Below are positions 1 to 8,928 of a stretch of 15,474 nucleotides of DNA, one piece after another. The stretch is taken from NCBI GenBank assembly GCA_030149585.1, contig JASFBJ010000046.1, positions 1 through 15,474 on the forward strand, read 5' to 3'. The translations under genes and the position numbers were made by a program. This DNA comes from Desulfobacterales bacterium (GTDB lineage Bacteria; Desulfobacterota; Desulfobacteria; Desulfobacterales; JASFBJ01). Within the stretch, counting starts at the first letter, position 1. Each line of letters begins with the position of its first letter. The notes under the pieces are model-generated. The model did no database searches. It had not been told where the DNA came from and saw nothing but the letters and a program-made list of their open reading frames with translations.

Positions 1-667
1 TCTTAAAAGTTGCGGAAAAAACAAGACAAATTTTAATTATCCGCTTTAATCCACGGGGCGAAAAAAGTTCTTTAAGATCTTCAAATTGTTCAAGTGCCAA
101 GTCATCTCCCCCCATATTATAGAGATAATGACCGCAACAAACCTCTTCTCTCATCAGGGCAAAATCCACACCCGTTTTTTTCAGCAAAAGATAGGATGAA
201 AGGGCAATATCTTTGAGCCAGAAAGAAGGGAGACATCCAATAAAAAACAAGGTGTCTGATTCGTGTCCGGGAAATTTTTCAGGCAACCACTCCCATCTCT
301 TCTCAGGATCGCCAAGTTGCGGATTGCCTGTTTTTCGGATCAGATCCATTTGGGCTTTTACTTTTGTTACTAAGGGAAAATTCATCTCCTTTCTTGTCAA
401 CTCTCCCTGGGCCCGGCGTACTATTTCAGACACATTAATCTCTTCAGGACAGACATGGGTACACCGTTCGCATTTCAGGCAGCTATATAATCCTTCGACC
501 TCTTGGGAATCAACTTGTTCAGCTTGAAATATTTTTTTTGCTGCTTTGAGTCTTGCAACAGGTGTATATAAAGGTTTTTTTGCAGCTATATAGGTTTGAC
601 AAACCTCAAAACAAAGTTCACATTCCACACATTTATCTGCTTCAGCATTTTGATTATCAAAATTCAT
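1..667 (-). CDS. Ferredoxin/CCG-domain Fe-S oxidoreductase (HdrD/GlpC-like), partial
   Basis: The reading frame is open from an ATG at 667 to the left edge of the window, giving 222 residues with the C-terminus missing. Two ferredoxin-type [4Fe-4S] motifs are visible: C13-x2-C16-x2-C19-x3-C23 and C63-x2-C66-x2-C69-x3-C73-P. The first half of a CCG domain follows, with C145 in a GCLPS context and C177-C178-G. This order (HdrC-like ferredoxin then HdrB-like CCG) is typical of HdrD, GlpC and related thiol/disulfide or quinone-linked Fe-S subunits. A GGAG Shine-Dalgarno lies just upstream of the ATG. Oddly, where the CCG domain normally has CxxC the sequence reads C214-L-V-F217, so one cluster-ligand cysteine appears to be missing. 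The gene is divergent from the hdrA operon, which has no HdrB/C of its own, so it could supply that function; this is inference. The exact subfamily cannot be decided without the missing C-terminus. Confidence 0.85.
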   Translation of the reverse strand, partial: MNFDNQNAEADKCVECELCFEVCQTYIAAKKPLYTPVARLKAAKKIFQAEQVDSQEVEGLYSCLKCERCTHVCPEEINVSEIVRRAQGELTRKEMNFPLVTKVKAQMDLIRKTGNPQLGDPEKRWEWLPEKFPGHESDTLFFIGCLPSFWLKDIALSSYLLLKKTGVDFALMREEVCCGHYLYNMGGDDLALEQFEDLKELFSPRGLKRIIKICLVFSATFK

Positions 668-780
668 ATTGATTTTTTCTCCAAGGCATTAAAATTGCTG
701 CAGGCAGTGGTTGCCATTAAAAAATAAGCTGTCATTACTCCTGTTAGCACGGGAAGTGATTTTATACCAAGTGTACTCTT

Positions 781-809
781 TTTTTAAATGAGATTAGCTT
801 TATTGTCAA
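781..809 (-). promoter_or_regulatory. Candidate sigma70-type promoter for the CCG Fe-S gene
   Basis: On the minus strand a perfect TTGACA (804-809) is separated by 17 nt from TAAAAA (781-786), which matches 4 of 6 bases of the -10 consensus. It points toward the gene starting at 667, leaving a leader of roughly 110 nt. The weak -10 in an AT-rich stretch keeps confidence low. Confidence 0.35.
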
Positions 810-871
810 TTATTAATCCAGGGGGTTTTTATTATATGCAGTTCAGCCTTAAATTTAAAAAGTTAAATATG

Positions 872-886
872 CTAAGGAACGAGGAC
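872..886 (+). repeat. 15-mer with an inverted copy at 15355-15369
   Basis: CTAAGGAACGAGGAC occurs here and its exact reverse complement occurs at 15355-15369, next to the hairpin at the right edge. A 15-nt exact match is not expected by chance in a window of this size. It may mark a dispersed intergenic repeat of the host genome. Confidence 0.55.
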
Positions 887-917
887 GAATTTACCGTGCC
901 ATCTTCTTAAAAGTATA

Positions 918-946
918 TTGACAAATTAAAATTAATGAGGTATGTA
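918..946 (+). promoter_or_regulatory. Candidate promoter of the hdrA operon
   Basis: A perfect TTGACA (918-923) and a 17-nt spacer are followed by TATGTA (941-946). The -35 is perfect; the -10 matches only 3 of 6 bases. It lies about 85 nt upstream of the hdrA start, a sensible position for the operon promoter. Confidence 0.45.
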
Positions 947-1030
947 ATAAAATTGATTTTCGAATATTACAGGTAAACTTTACGGTAAAGCAATTTTTTA
1001 TTGTTTTTATTTTATCAGGAGAATGAAGTA

Positions 1031-4000
1031 ATGGCTAATGAAGTGATAGGATCTGTACTGGTTGTCGGAGGTGGTATTACAGGAATGCAATCTGCGCTGG
1101 ATTTGGCAAATTCAGGGTATTATGTATATCTTCTGGAAAAATCACCATCCATTGGCGGTGTTATGTCACAGTTGGACAAAACCTTTCCCACCAATGATTG
1201 CGCAATGTGAATTATTTCTCCTGTACTGGTCGAGGTCGGCCGGCATTTAAATATTGAGCTTATCACATATTCAGATCTTGAATCCGTTAAAGGAAGCGTT
1301 GGACATTTTAAGGTAAAAATCAGACAAAATGCACGATATATAGATATTAATAAATGCACGGGCTGCGGGGAATGCGAAGCAGTTTGTCCTGTTGATATTC
1401 CAAATGATTATGATGAAGGGCTTACATCATGGAAAGCGATTTATAAACAGTATGCCCAGGCTATTCCAGGTGCTTATGTCATAAAAAAAGCCGACACAGC
1501 GCCTTGCCGTCTTGCGTGTCCCGCTGGTCTGAATGTTCAAGGCTATGTTCAGATGGTAAAGCAGGGCAAATACGAGGCAGCCTTGAAAATAATAATGAAA
1601 GACCTTCCATTGCCTGGAGTGCTTGGCCGTATATGTCCGCACGAATGTGAAGATGCCTGTCGCAGATGTGATGTTGATGAACCTGTTGCAATCCGAAATC
1701 TTAAAAGACTGGCAGCCGATCAATTTGATCCCCGCAAAATTGATATTCAATGCGCCCCTGCAAGAGATGAAAAAGTAGCTATTATCGGTTCCGGCCCGGC
1801 CGGACTTTCCAGTGCTTACCATTTGGCGCGCAAAGGTATTAAATCTACGATTTATGAAGCCCTGCCGGAAGCAGGCGGGATGTTGCGGGTTGGTATCCCT
1901 GATCATCGTCTGCCCAGGCAAATTCTTGATAATGAAATTGAACTTATTACCAATCTGGGTGTAGAACTTAGAACCAACAGCCCGTTGGGCCCGGATTTGA
2001 GTGTAGAAGATCTTTTTAACCAGGGTTATAAAGCTGTATATCTTGGTCTTGGCGCTCATAAGGGTATAAATCTGGGCATTCCAGGAGAAGAAACAACCGG
2101 CGTGCGCCAGGGCGTAGATTTTTTAAGAGAAGTAAACCTGACAGGCAAAACCGATATCGGACGCAAGGTTGCCATCATAGGCGGCGGAAATGTTGCCATT
2201 GATGTAGCGCGCTGCGCTGTAAGATTTGGGGCGGATGAGGTTCAAATTATTTACCGCCGGACACGTAAGGAAATGCCTGCCTGGGAAGAAGAGATTCAAG
2301 CTGCAGAAGACGAGGGCGTTAAAATTGCCTACCTTGCTGCGCCGCAGGAGGTGCTTGTTAAAAAAGGACTGGTATGCGGACTAAAGTGCATTAAAATGGA
2401 GCTTGGCGAGCCGGATGCATCTGGCCGGCGCAGGCCAGTGCCTGTTAAAAATAGTGAATATGTCGTAGATATCGACCAATTGATTCCAGCCATCGGACAA
2501 AGACTTGATGACTCCACTATCAAAAATGTAACTGACTTGAATTTTACCAAATGGGGCACAATTCAGGTAGATCCAATTACATTTGCAACAGACCGTGACG
2601 GCCTTTTTGCAGGTGGAGACATGCAGACAGGCCCTTCGGTTGCCATTGCCGCTATTGCGGCAGGCCGGGAAGCTGCTGAATCTATTATTCGTTATCTTGA
2701 CGGTCAGGATATGTCTGCAGGCAGGGCCCCCCTTACCATTGAAAATCCCGTTTATAAGGCAATACCTGAAAATCAGTCTGTAAATCCAAGAAAACATATG
2801 CCTGAACTGGCAATTGAAAAACGGGCCGGAAATTTTGATGAAGTAGAACTCGGCTATGATGAGGAATCTGGAAAAGCAGAGGCTGAGCGCTGCCTGAATT
2901 GTGGTTATTGTTCGGAATGTTTTCAATGTGTGGATGTTTGCCTGGCTGATGCAATTATACATGATGACAAGCCACTTGATAAAGAAATTGAAGTTGGTTC
3001 CATTATTCTCAGCCCGGGATTCAAGCCTTTTGATCCTTCAAAATTTGATATTTATGGATATTCAAATTTTGATAATGTTATTACATCCATGGAGATGGAA
3101 CGAATACTAAGCGCAACAGGGCCCTATCAGGGACATCTTCTGCGCCCCTCAGACCGTAAAGAACCCAAAAAAATCGCCTGGCTTCAATGTATTGGTTCAA
3201 GAGATAATAACCGTTGCGATAATGGTTATTGTTCATCGGTTTGCTGCATGTATGCAGTTAAAGAAGCTGTAATAGCAAAAGAGCATGCTGATTATGAGCT
3301 GGACGCCGCTATATTTTTTATGGATATGCGTACGTTTGGTAAAGATTTTGAGCGCTATTATGATAATGCCAGAGAAAAAGAGGGCGTCAGATTTGTACGG
3401 TCAAGAATTCACACCATTGAGGAAGACCCTGCTACAAAGAATCTTTCCATGCGTTATTCAGATGAAAAAGGAAATATTATTATAGAGCAGTTTGATCTTG
3501 TTGTTCTTTCCGTTGGTCTTGAAATTCCACCGGAAATTTCCGAACTCGCAGCTAACCTTGAAATAGAGCTGACTCAGGGTAATTTTTCAAAAACCTCCGC
3601 CTTTGAACCTGTTTCAACATCAAGAGACGGGGTTTTTGTATGCGGAGCTTTTCAGGGGCCTAAAGACATTCCACAATCTGTTGTTGACGCAAGCGCCGCT
3701 GCCGCCGCTGCAGGAGAAATTCTAAGCGCATCACGAAACACTTTAACAAAAGTCAGGGAAAAAATTCCTGAAATAAATGTAACCGGAGATCGACCCAGAA
3801 TCGGTGTGTTTGTCTGTAAATGCGGTATTAATATAGCCGGAGTTATTGATGTGCCTGGAGTCAGGGATTATGCAGCTACACTTCCCTATGTGGAATATGT
3901 TGATGATAATCTTTATACATGTTCGCAGGATACTCAGGACGAGATGACTGAAATCATCAAAACTAAAAATCTTAATCGAGTTGTAGTAGCTGCCTGCACA

Positions 4001-5479
4001 CCTAAAACACATGAACCACTGTTTCAGGAAACTCTGGTTAACGCCGGTCTTAACAAATATCTCTTTGAAATGACAAATATAAGAAACCAGGCCTCCTGGG
4101 TGCATAAGAACTGTCCGGAGCTTGCAACTCAAAAAGCCAAAGATCTTGTAAGAATGGCAGTTACAAAGGTTGCACTGATGGAACCTCTGGAAGAAGCCGA
4201 GCTTCAGGTCACGCATACAGCTTTGGTTCTGGGCGGAGGTATTGCCGGCATGAGTTCGGCCAAAAGCCTGGCAGACCAGGGATACGAGACTCATCTTGTT
4301 GAGCAGAGTTCACAACTGGGGGGACAGGCCCTTAATCTTTATAAAACAATCAATGAAGAAAATGTGCAGGAAAATCTTTTAGCTCTTATTGATGAAATTA
4401 ATAAGAGTGATAAAATCAACCTGCATTTAAACTCAACTATTACAGAAGTTGAAGGCTTTGTTGGAAATTTTAAATCTACAATTACTACAAAAGCAGGGGA
4501 CGAGCAGACTCAGGTTATTGACTACGGCATTGCAGTACTTGCAACCGGTGCGGTTCCATTTCTGCCCCAGGAGTATAATTATGGTAATGACCCAAGGATT
4601 ATAACCAGTCTTGAACTTGACAAAAAATTTATTGCTGATGATCCTTCCCTAAAAGAGATAAACTCCGCTGCGTTTATACAGTGCGTAGGATCAAGAGAGC
4701 CGGATCGGCCATATTGTTCCAGGGTTTGCTGTACACATTCTATTTCCAATGCTCTGGAATTAAAAAAACGTAATCCTGATATGAATATCTATATTCTTTA
4801 CCGGGATATAAGAACATATGGTGAACGGGAATACCTTTATAAAGAGGCCAGAGAACGCGGGATTATATTTATAAGGTATAGTCTTGATAATAAGCCCGAA
4901 GTCAGCATCAAAGATGGTAAACTTATGCTGAAAGTTATTGATCATGTACTTGATCTTCCTTTGCTGATTGAAGCTGACCTTTTGACTCTTGCTACAGCGA
5001 TTATTCCGAACAAGGATGAAGTCCTGGCCAATTTTTTCAAAGTTGCAATGAATGAAGACGGTTTTTTCATTGAAAGACATGTTAAACTCGGCCCATCGGA
5101 ATTTGCAACTGACGGAGTCTTTCTTTGCGGAATGGCACATTACCCCAAGCCGATTGATGAAGCTATAGCTCAGGGCAAAGCCGCTGCATCACGCGCGGTT
5201 ACACTGCTTTCAAAGGAAACAGTAAATACAAGCGGTACAGTCGCGAAAACAGATCCGTCCATGTGCAGTGCATGCGGAGTATGTATTGCTATCTGTCCTT
5301 ATTCAGCGCCTCTATTTACTGAAGCAGGTCCCTTTGCAGGGAAAGCGGAAATAAATCCGGTTTTATGCAAGGGCTGCGGGTTATGCGTTGCATCATGTCG
5401 TTCCGGAGCCATTCATCTAAAAGGCTTTGATAATGATCAAATTTTTGCGCAAATCTTTGCTCTAAATGAAGCGGCTTAG
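1031..5479 (+). CDS. hdrA: Giant HdrA fusion selenoprotein (HdrA with NfnB/GltD-like insertion plus second HdrA unit), Sec60
   Basis: Flavoprotein of the heterodisulfide-reductase HdrA family, 1482 residues if UGA at 1208-1210 is read as selenocysteine. The ATG at 1031 has AGGAG 9 nt upstream. Order: FAD-binding VVGGGITG (about 11-18); the HdrA signature TFPTNDCAM followed by Sec60; ferredoxin cluster C109/C112/C115/C119; an inserted NfnB/GltD-like module (about 150-570) with C159, C163, C202, C206, C210, FAD motif GSGPAG (253-258) and NAD(P) motif GGGNVA (384-389) with downstream YRR; Cys-rich motif C621-C637; the rest of the first HdrA unit (CIGSR at 720, CC at 738-739); a second HdrA unit from about 920 with GGGIAG (1068-1073); and two C-terminal [4Fe-4S] motifs (C1412-C1422, C1446-C1456). 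HdrA is the flavin-based electron-bifurcating subunit in known complexes; Sec in HdrA is known from methanococci. The frame is continuous after the UGA, so this is recoding and not a pseudogene. Confidence 0.92.
1208..1243 (+). promoter_or_regulatory. Sec UGA codon and SECIS-like hairpin in hdrA
   Basis: UGA (1208-1210) is followed 15 nt later by a 6-bp stem, CTGGTC (1226-1231) with GGCCGG (1238-1243), closing a GAGGTC loop. The loop contains AGGTC, as I recall for the Escherichia coli fdhF SECIS. Spacing and a G near the start of the loop fit bacterial SECIS elements. Confidence 0.75.
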
Positions 5480-5508
5480 CAAAATTTTTAATAAAAGGAA
5501 TTATAATA

Positions 5509-5940
5509 ATGTCTGATTGGGAACCAAAAATTGTCAGTTTTCTTTGTAACTGGTGTAGTTATGGAGCTGCTGACCTGGCAGGAGTCGGAAGGATGCAGTA
5601 TCCTCCGAATATACGGATAATCAGAATTCCATGCACTGGGAGAATGAGCCCCAAATTTGCACTTGCTGCCTTGCGGGAAGGTGCTGACGGGGTTTGGGTG
5701 TCTGGGTGACATCCTGGTGAATGCCATTACCTGGAAGGTAATTACTATGCACGTCGGAAATTTGTTCTTTTTCAAAATTTAATGGAACATATGGGGATTG
5801 AGCCCGGTCGTATTCAATTTTCCTGGGTTTCTTCGGCTGAATCAACCAAATTCGTAAAAGTTGTTAATGAAGTCACCGAGTCGATTAAGGCTTTAGGTCC
5901 CTTAAAACATTTTGTCAAAGCAAAGGCTAAGGTAGTTTAA
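5509..5940 (+). CDS. mvhD: MvhD-like electron-transfer subunit, selenoprotein (Sec67)
   Basis: Homologue of the delta subunit of methyl-viologen-reducing hydrogenase, a [2Fe-2S] protein that delivers electrons to HdrA. The frame is 143 residues if UGA at 5707-5709 is read through; otherwise it is cut at residue 66 in the middle of the most conserved motif. Visible conserved elements are FLCNWCSYGAADLAG (C13, C16), IPCTGRM (C42), GADGVWVSG then Sec67, and HPGECHY (C72). Most MvhD proteins have Cys in GCHPGDCHY at the position of this UGA, so Sec is the expected replacement; Sec is known at this position in methanogen VhuD. An AAAGGAA ribosome-binding site precedes the ATG. The gene lies 29 nt after hdrA and ends 1 nt before the next gene, so co-translation is likely. 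The tight linkage to hdrA supports a complex. Confidence 0.93.
5707..5742 (+). promoter_or_regulatory. Sec UGA codon and SECIS-like hairpin in mvhD
   Basis: UGA (5707-5709) is followed 16 nt later by a perfect stem: ATTACCT pairs with AGGTAAT (5726-5742) around a GGA loop, or 6 bp with loop TGGAA. The GGA-loop shape recurs in the hairpin after the second UGA of the small selenoprotein at 11241. Confidence 0.75.
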
Positions 5941-5941
5941 A

Positions 5942-6889
5942 ATGACTGGATATATCGCTAAGATTAAAAAGATATCAAAACAGATTCTGGATGAAGGCAC
6001 GGTTGATATGGTTATTGGGTTTCGGAAGGGAACCTTAGCATTGATGAATGAACCCTGTTTTGCCAAAACATCAAAGGCTGTTGATGATTTTGTCTGGGAT
6101 GGCAACTGCGGAATAAATCTGGCCAACTATCTGACCAGCCGCAAAGAAAAAATCGGGATTATAGCCAAAGGCTGTGATTCGCGTAATATTATTACCCATA
6201 TTATTGAAAATAAAATTGATCGGGATCAACTGTTTATAATCGGTGTACCCTGCAAGGGCATGCTGGATCGCCATTTGCTGTCCGCTAAATTTCCTGATGA
6301 AATTCTTAATGTCAGTGAAAGCGAAGATGCAGTTATAATCAAGGGCGCAGATTACGAAGAGACCTTGCCACGCAAGGAAGTTTTGCAGGAAAATTGTTCG
6401 GTATGTATTCATCGAAATCCTGTGATTTATGACGAGCTGGCCGCTGATTTGGTTGAAGAGCAGGCAGATCTTGATCGTTTTGAAGCTGTCAGGAAAATTG
6501 AAGCCCTTAATGCAGAAGACAAGTGGCAGTATTTTGAAGATTTACTGGCCACCTGCATCCGCTGTTATGCATGTAGAAATGCATGTCCGCTTTGCTACTG
6601 TCCCACCTGTTTTGTGGATGAATCCAAACCCCAGTGGGTCGGCAAAGGCCAGGATACTACGGATATTCGGACATTTCATTTTTTACGGGCTTTCCATGAC
6701 GCCGGCCGCTGTACTGATTGTGGCGCTTGTGTCAGGGCTTGTCCCATGGGTATTGATGTCAGAATGTTTACCAAAAAGCTTGAAAAAGACTGCTTTGAAT
6801 CATTTGGCTGGGAAGCAGGGTTATCTTTGGATGCAAGGCCACCCCTTGACACCTTTAATCCTGATGATCCAAATGATTTTATTTTATAG
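5942..6889 (+). CDS. FrhB/FdhB-like Fe-S electron-transfer protein with two C-terminal [4Fe-4S] clusters
   Basis: A 315-residue cytoplasmic protein with no signal peptide or membrane segment. The N-terminal two thirds resemble the FrhB / formate-dehydrogenase-beta-like flavin/Fe-S family: GNCGINL (C56), AKGCDSRN (C78), IGVPCKGM (C104) and NCSVC (C152, C155). The C-terminal third has C205-x2-C208-x2-C211-x3-C215-P, immediately followed by C218, C220 and C223, then a second ferredoxin motif C257-x2-C260-x2-C263-x3-C267-P. The start lies 1 nt after the mvhD stop, with AAGG within the mvhD end as a plausible ribosome-binding site, so the two genes are probably translationally coupled. In this operon it most likely wires MvhD/HdrA to the Flox-like reductase or to ferredoxin. 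Whether it binds flavin cannot be read from the sequence, and it should not be assumed to use F420. Confidence 0.82.
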   Translation: MTGYIAKIKKISKQILDEGTVDMVIGFRKGTLALMNEPCFAKTSKAVDDFVWDGNCGINLANYLTSRKEKIGIIAKGCDSRNIITHIIENKIDRDQLFIIGVPCKGMLDRHLLSAKFPDEILNVSESEDAVIIKGADYEETLPRKEVLQENCSVCIHRNPVIYDELAADLVEEQADLDRFEAVRKIEALNAEDKWQYFEDLLATCIRCYACRNACPLCYCPTCFVDESKPQWVGKGQDTTDIRTFHFLRAFHDAGRCTDCGACVRACPMGIDVRMFTKKLEKDCFESFGWEAGLSLDARPPLDTFNPDDPNDFIL

Positions 6890-6960
6890 GCTTGCACTCT
6901 TGAATATGCGGTTGCAAAATATCGATACCCGTAACAGAATAAATCATAAAGGCAAATGCT

Positions 6961-8016
6961 ATGAAGGTCATTAAAATTGACAAAAAAGAGTGGACCAGCG
7001 GAATTGAACAGGTGAAAAATGCCTACCGCGTTTTTGGTCCGATAAAGGAAGAGAATAAAGAGTTTAGCGCTTTTAAAGAGCTGGGCAAGGGTGTAACACC
7101 TGATCTTTCAGCGACAGATACCCGCCTTTCACCAAAAGGGATTATATTCCCTCAATCTGAGGCTATGTTTGAGTTCACTACTGATTCAACCAGTGATGAT
7201 TGCAATTTAATGAATGTACCTGAAAAAGATTACTCGCCAAGAGCGATAGTTGGGATTCGGCCTTATGATGCGGCCGCTTTTACTCTGGTCAAAAAAAATT
7301 TTGATACACCTGAGTACCGTGATAATTACTGGGTTGATGCTTATGATGCCTGCACATTTATTGGTCTGGCAGTTAGTTCCCCCAGTATTCTGGATTTTAG
7401 CACCAGTACTAAATCCGGTCCCTTTGATGAAACAGGACTGGATGTTTTACTTTGCGATTTAGATGATCATTTCCTGGCTAAAGTAATTTCTGAAAAAGGC
7501 GAGACCTTTTTAAAGGCTGCAGGCTTTACGAATATTGCTGATGAAAAGGACGTGCAAAAAATTGATATATTGAAAAAAGAGGCAGAGGATAAAATTCAAT
7601 CCCGGGTTTTTTTTGACAAGATACAGTCATATTCGATTTTAGATATATATGAGGCGAATTTTTGGGAGGATATCTCTTTTGCCTGTATCAATTGCGGAAC
7701 CTGTACCTATGTTTGTCCTACATGCTGGTGTTTTGATATTCAGGATGAAATGCAGGGTAAAACCGGGCAGCGCTTTAAAAACTGGGATTCCTGCATGTTT
7801 CCGTTATTTACATTACACACAACCGGACATAATCCGCGGGGAACCAAACTGCAAAGAGTAAGGCAGAGGTTTATGCACAAACTAAAATATTTTTTGGATA
7901 AATATAATGACGGCATTATGTGCGTAGGATGCGGGCGTTGTATCCGTTTTTGCCCGGTTAACATCGATATTCGCAGGGTTTGTGATACCATGAACAGTTT
8001 TGAGCCTGCAAAATAA
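6961..8016 (+). CDS. Sulfhydrogenase-beta / AsrA / FloxB-like [4Fe-4S] protein
   Basis: A 351-residue soluble Fe-S protein of the family containing HydB of archaeal sulfhydrogenase, AsrA of anaerobic sulfite reductase, and FloxB. The N-terminal domain carries GIRPYDAAAF (about 98-107). The C-terminal part has C242-x2-C245-x2-C248-x3-C252-P, nearby C255 and C257, the family stretch SCMFPLFTLHTTGHNPRGTK (277-296), and a second motif C321-x2-C324-x2-C327-x3-C331-P. It probably carries electrons between the FAD/NAD(P)-binding subunit encoded immediately downstream (22 nt gap) and the HdrA/MvhD module. The start follows a weak AAAGG and a 71-nt gap from the previous gene. Adjacent order beta-then-gamma matches HydB-HydG and AsrA-AsrB pairs. 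No sulfite reductase C subunit is present, so an Asr function is unlikely. Confidence 0.87.
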   Translation: MKVIKIDKKEWTSGIEQVKNAYRVFGPIKEENKEFSAFKELGKGVTPDLSATDTRLSPKGIIFPQSEAMFEFTTDSTSDDCNLMNVPEKDYSPRAIVGIRPYDAAAFTLVKKNFDTPEYRDNYWVDAYDACTFIGLAVSSPSILDFSTSTKSGPFDETGLDVLLCDLDDHFLAKVISEKGETFLKAAGFTNIADEKDVQKIDILKKEAEDKIQSRVFFDKIQSYSILDIYEANFWEDISFACINCGTCTYVCPTCWCFDIQDEMQGKTGQRFKNWDSCMFPLFTLHTTGHNPRGTKLQRVRQRFMHKLKYFLDKYNDGIMCVGCGRCIRFCPVNIDIRRVCDTMNSFEPAK

Positions 8017-8038
8017 TGCAGGTATAAGAGGTAATTGA

Positions 8039-8884
8039 ATGATGAATCCATATCTTCCATTTCCAGTTCGGATTGATGAAATCAATATCGCAACTGAGGA
8101 TAAAAGTCTTAAAACATTCAAATTTATTTTTTTAAATAAAGATGATGAAACAAAATTTGCTTATCAGGCCGGGCAGTTTGCCGAGCTTTCAATTCCCGGT
8201 AAAGGAGAGATCCCAATTGGAATTGCGTCCTCTCCTGTTGAAAAAGGCTTTGTTACATTTACAGTCAACAGAGCAGGACTTGTAACAACCCATCTTCATA
8301 AAATGAAAGTCGGGGATATTATGGGTATCCGTGGGCCACTTGGCAACTGCTATCCATGGGAAATGCTTGAGGGCAAAAATATTTTGATAATAGGTGGTGG
8401 CTTTGCTTTTACCACACTTCGTTCGTCGATTATATATCTTTTGCATCCTGATAATAGATCCAAATTTGGCGACATAAATGTTGTCTACGGGGCCAGAAGT
8501 CCTGGAATGCTCCTTTACAGGGAAGAATTATCGGAATGGGAAAAACGTGATGATATCAACATGCACATAACAGTTGACGGCACAGATGATCCTGACTGGA
8601 AATATAATGTTGGCTTTGTTCCAACTATTGTTGAACAAAAGGCCCCCAATGGTGATGCAGATACTTATGCCATTATTTGCGGCCCCCCTATTATGATCAA
8701 ATTTACCCAGCCCGTACTGGAAAAGCTGGGTTATGATCATGATCATATCATTATGTCTCTGGAAAACCGGATGAAGTGCGGTATCGGCATGTGCGGGCGG
8801 TGTAATATTGGAAAAGAGCTAGTGTGTAAGGATGGCCCTGTCTTTACTCTGAACCAGATCAATCAAACTCCAAGGGAGTACTAA
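8039..8884 (+). CDS. FAD/NAD(P)-binding reductase (sulfhydrogenase-gamma / AsrB / FloxA-like)
   Basis: A 281-residue member of the ferredoxin-NADP reductase superfamily, HydG/AsrB/PyrK branch. The FAD domain shows QAGQFAEL (about 43-50) and IGIASSP (60-66). RGPLGN (98-103) and the nucleotide-binding IIGGGFAF (117-124) follow, then CGPPIM (214-219), the usual NAD(P) site near the C-terminus. A [2Fe-2S] site is formed by C247, C252, C255 and C263 (CGIGMCGRC then C). It is the probable NAD(P)H entry point of the complex. The ATG at 8039 has AAGAGG 7 nt upstream; a second ATG follows directly. It is the last gene of the hdrA operon; the 143-nt gap to dsrC contains a promoter-like site. Cofactor preference (NADH or NADPH) cannot be told from the sequence. 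Confidence 0.88.
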   Translation: MMNPYLPFPVRIDEINIATEDKSLKTFKFIFLNKDDETKFAYQAGQFAELSIPGKGEIPIGIASSPVEKGFVTFTVNRAGLVTTHLHKMKVGDIMGIRGPLGNCYPWEMLEGKNILIIGGGFAFTTLRSSIIYLLHPDNRSKFGDINVVYGARSPGMLLYREELSEWEKRDDINMHITVDGTDDPDWKYNVGFVPTIVEQKAPNGDADTYAIICGPPIMIKFTQPVLEKLGYDHDHIIMSLENRMKCGIGMCGRCNIGKELVCKDGPVFTLNQINQTPREY

Positions 8885-8928
8885 TTAAGCCGGTAATGAC
8901 TTATTGCAAAATTAACATGTTTTGTTTG

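Larger units (their letters stand above)
668..1030. other. Divergent intergenic region (363 nt) between the CCG protein and hdrA
   Basis: I see no supported gene here. The stretch is AT-rich and holds promoter-like elements in both directions (listed separately). It also holds a 15-mer at 872-886 whose inverted copy lies at 15355-15369. A 23-codon ORF on the minus strand (735-664) overlaps the start of the CCG-protein gene by ATGA, but its ribosome-binding site is badly spaced. Confidence 0.6.

Noticed and set aside
664..735. 23-codon ORF on the minus strand overlapping the start of the CCG-protein gene by ATGA, possibly a leader peptide
   Set aside because: The only Shine-Dalgarno-like GGAG is 2 nt from its ATG, too close for normal initiation. 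The sequence has no attenuator-like run of one amino acid, and the downstream gene has its own ribosome-binding site.
1001..1210. Short ORF starting at 1001 and ending at the UGA, as a stand-alone 69-aa protein or a hdrA pseudogene fragment
   Set aside because: The frame continues intact for more than 1400 residues after the UGA, the UGA is at a Cys/Sec position of HdrA, and a SECIS-like hairpin follows. The ATG at 1031 has the better ribosome-binding site.
1427..2059. 210-aa minus-strand ORF opposite hdrA
   Set aside because: It is antisense to highly conserved NfnB-like coding sequence, shows no recognisable domain and has no ribosome-binding site context supporting it.
6961..8884. Anaerobic sulfite reductase AsrAB
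   Set aside because: The two proteins resemble AsrA and AsrB, but no AsrC sulfite-reducing subunit is present and the context (HdrA, MvhD) fits Flox/sulfhydrogenase-type electron-input subunits better.
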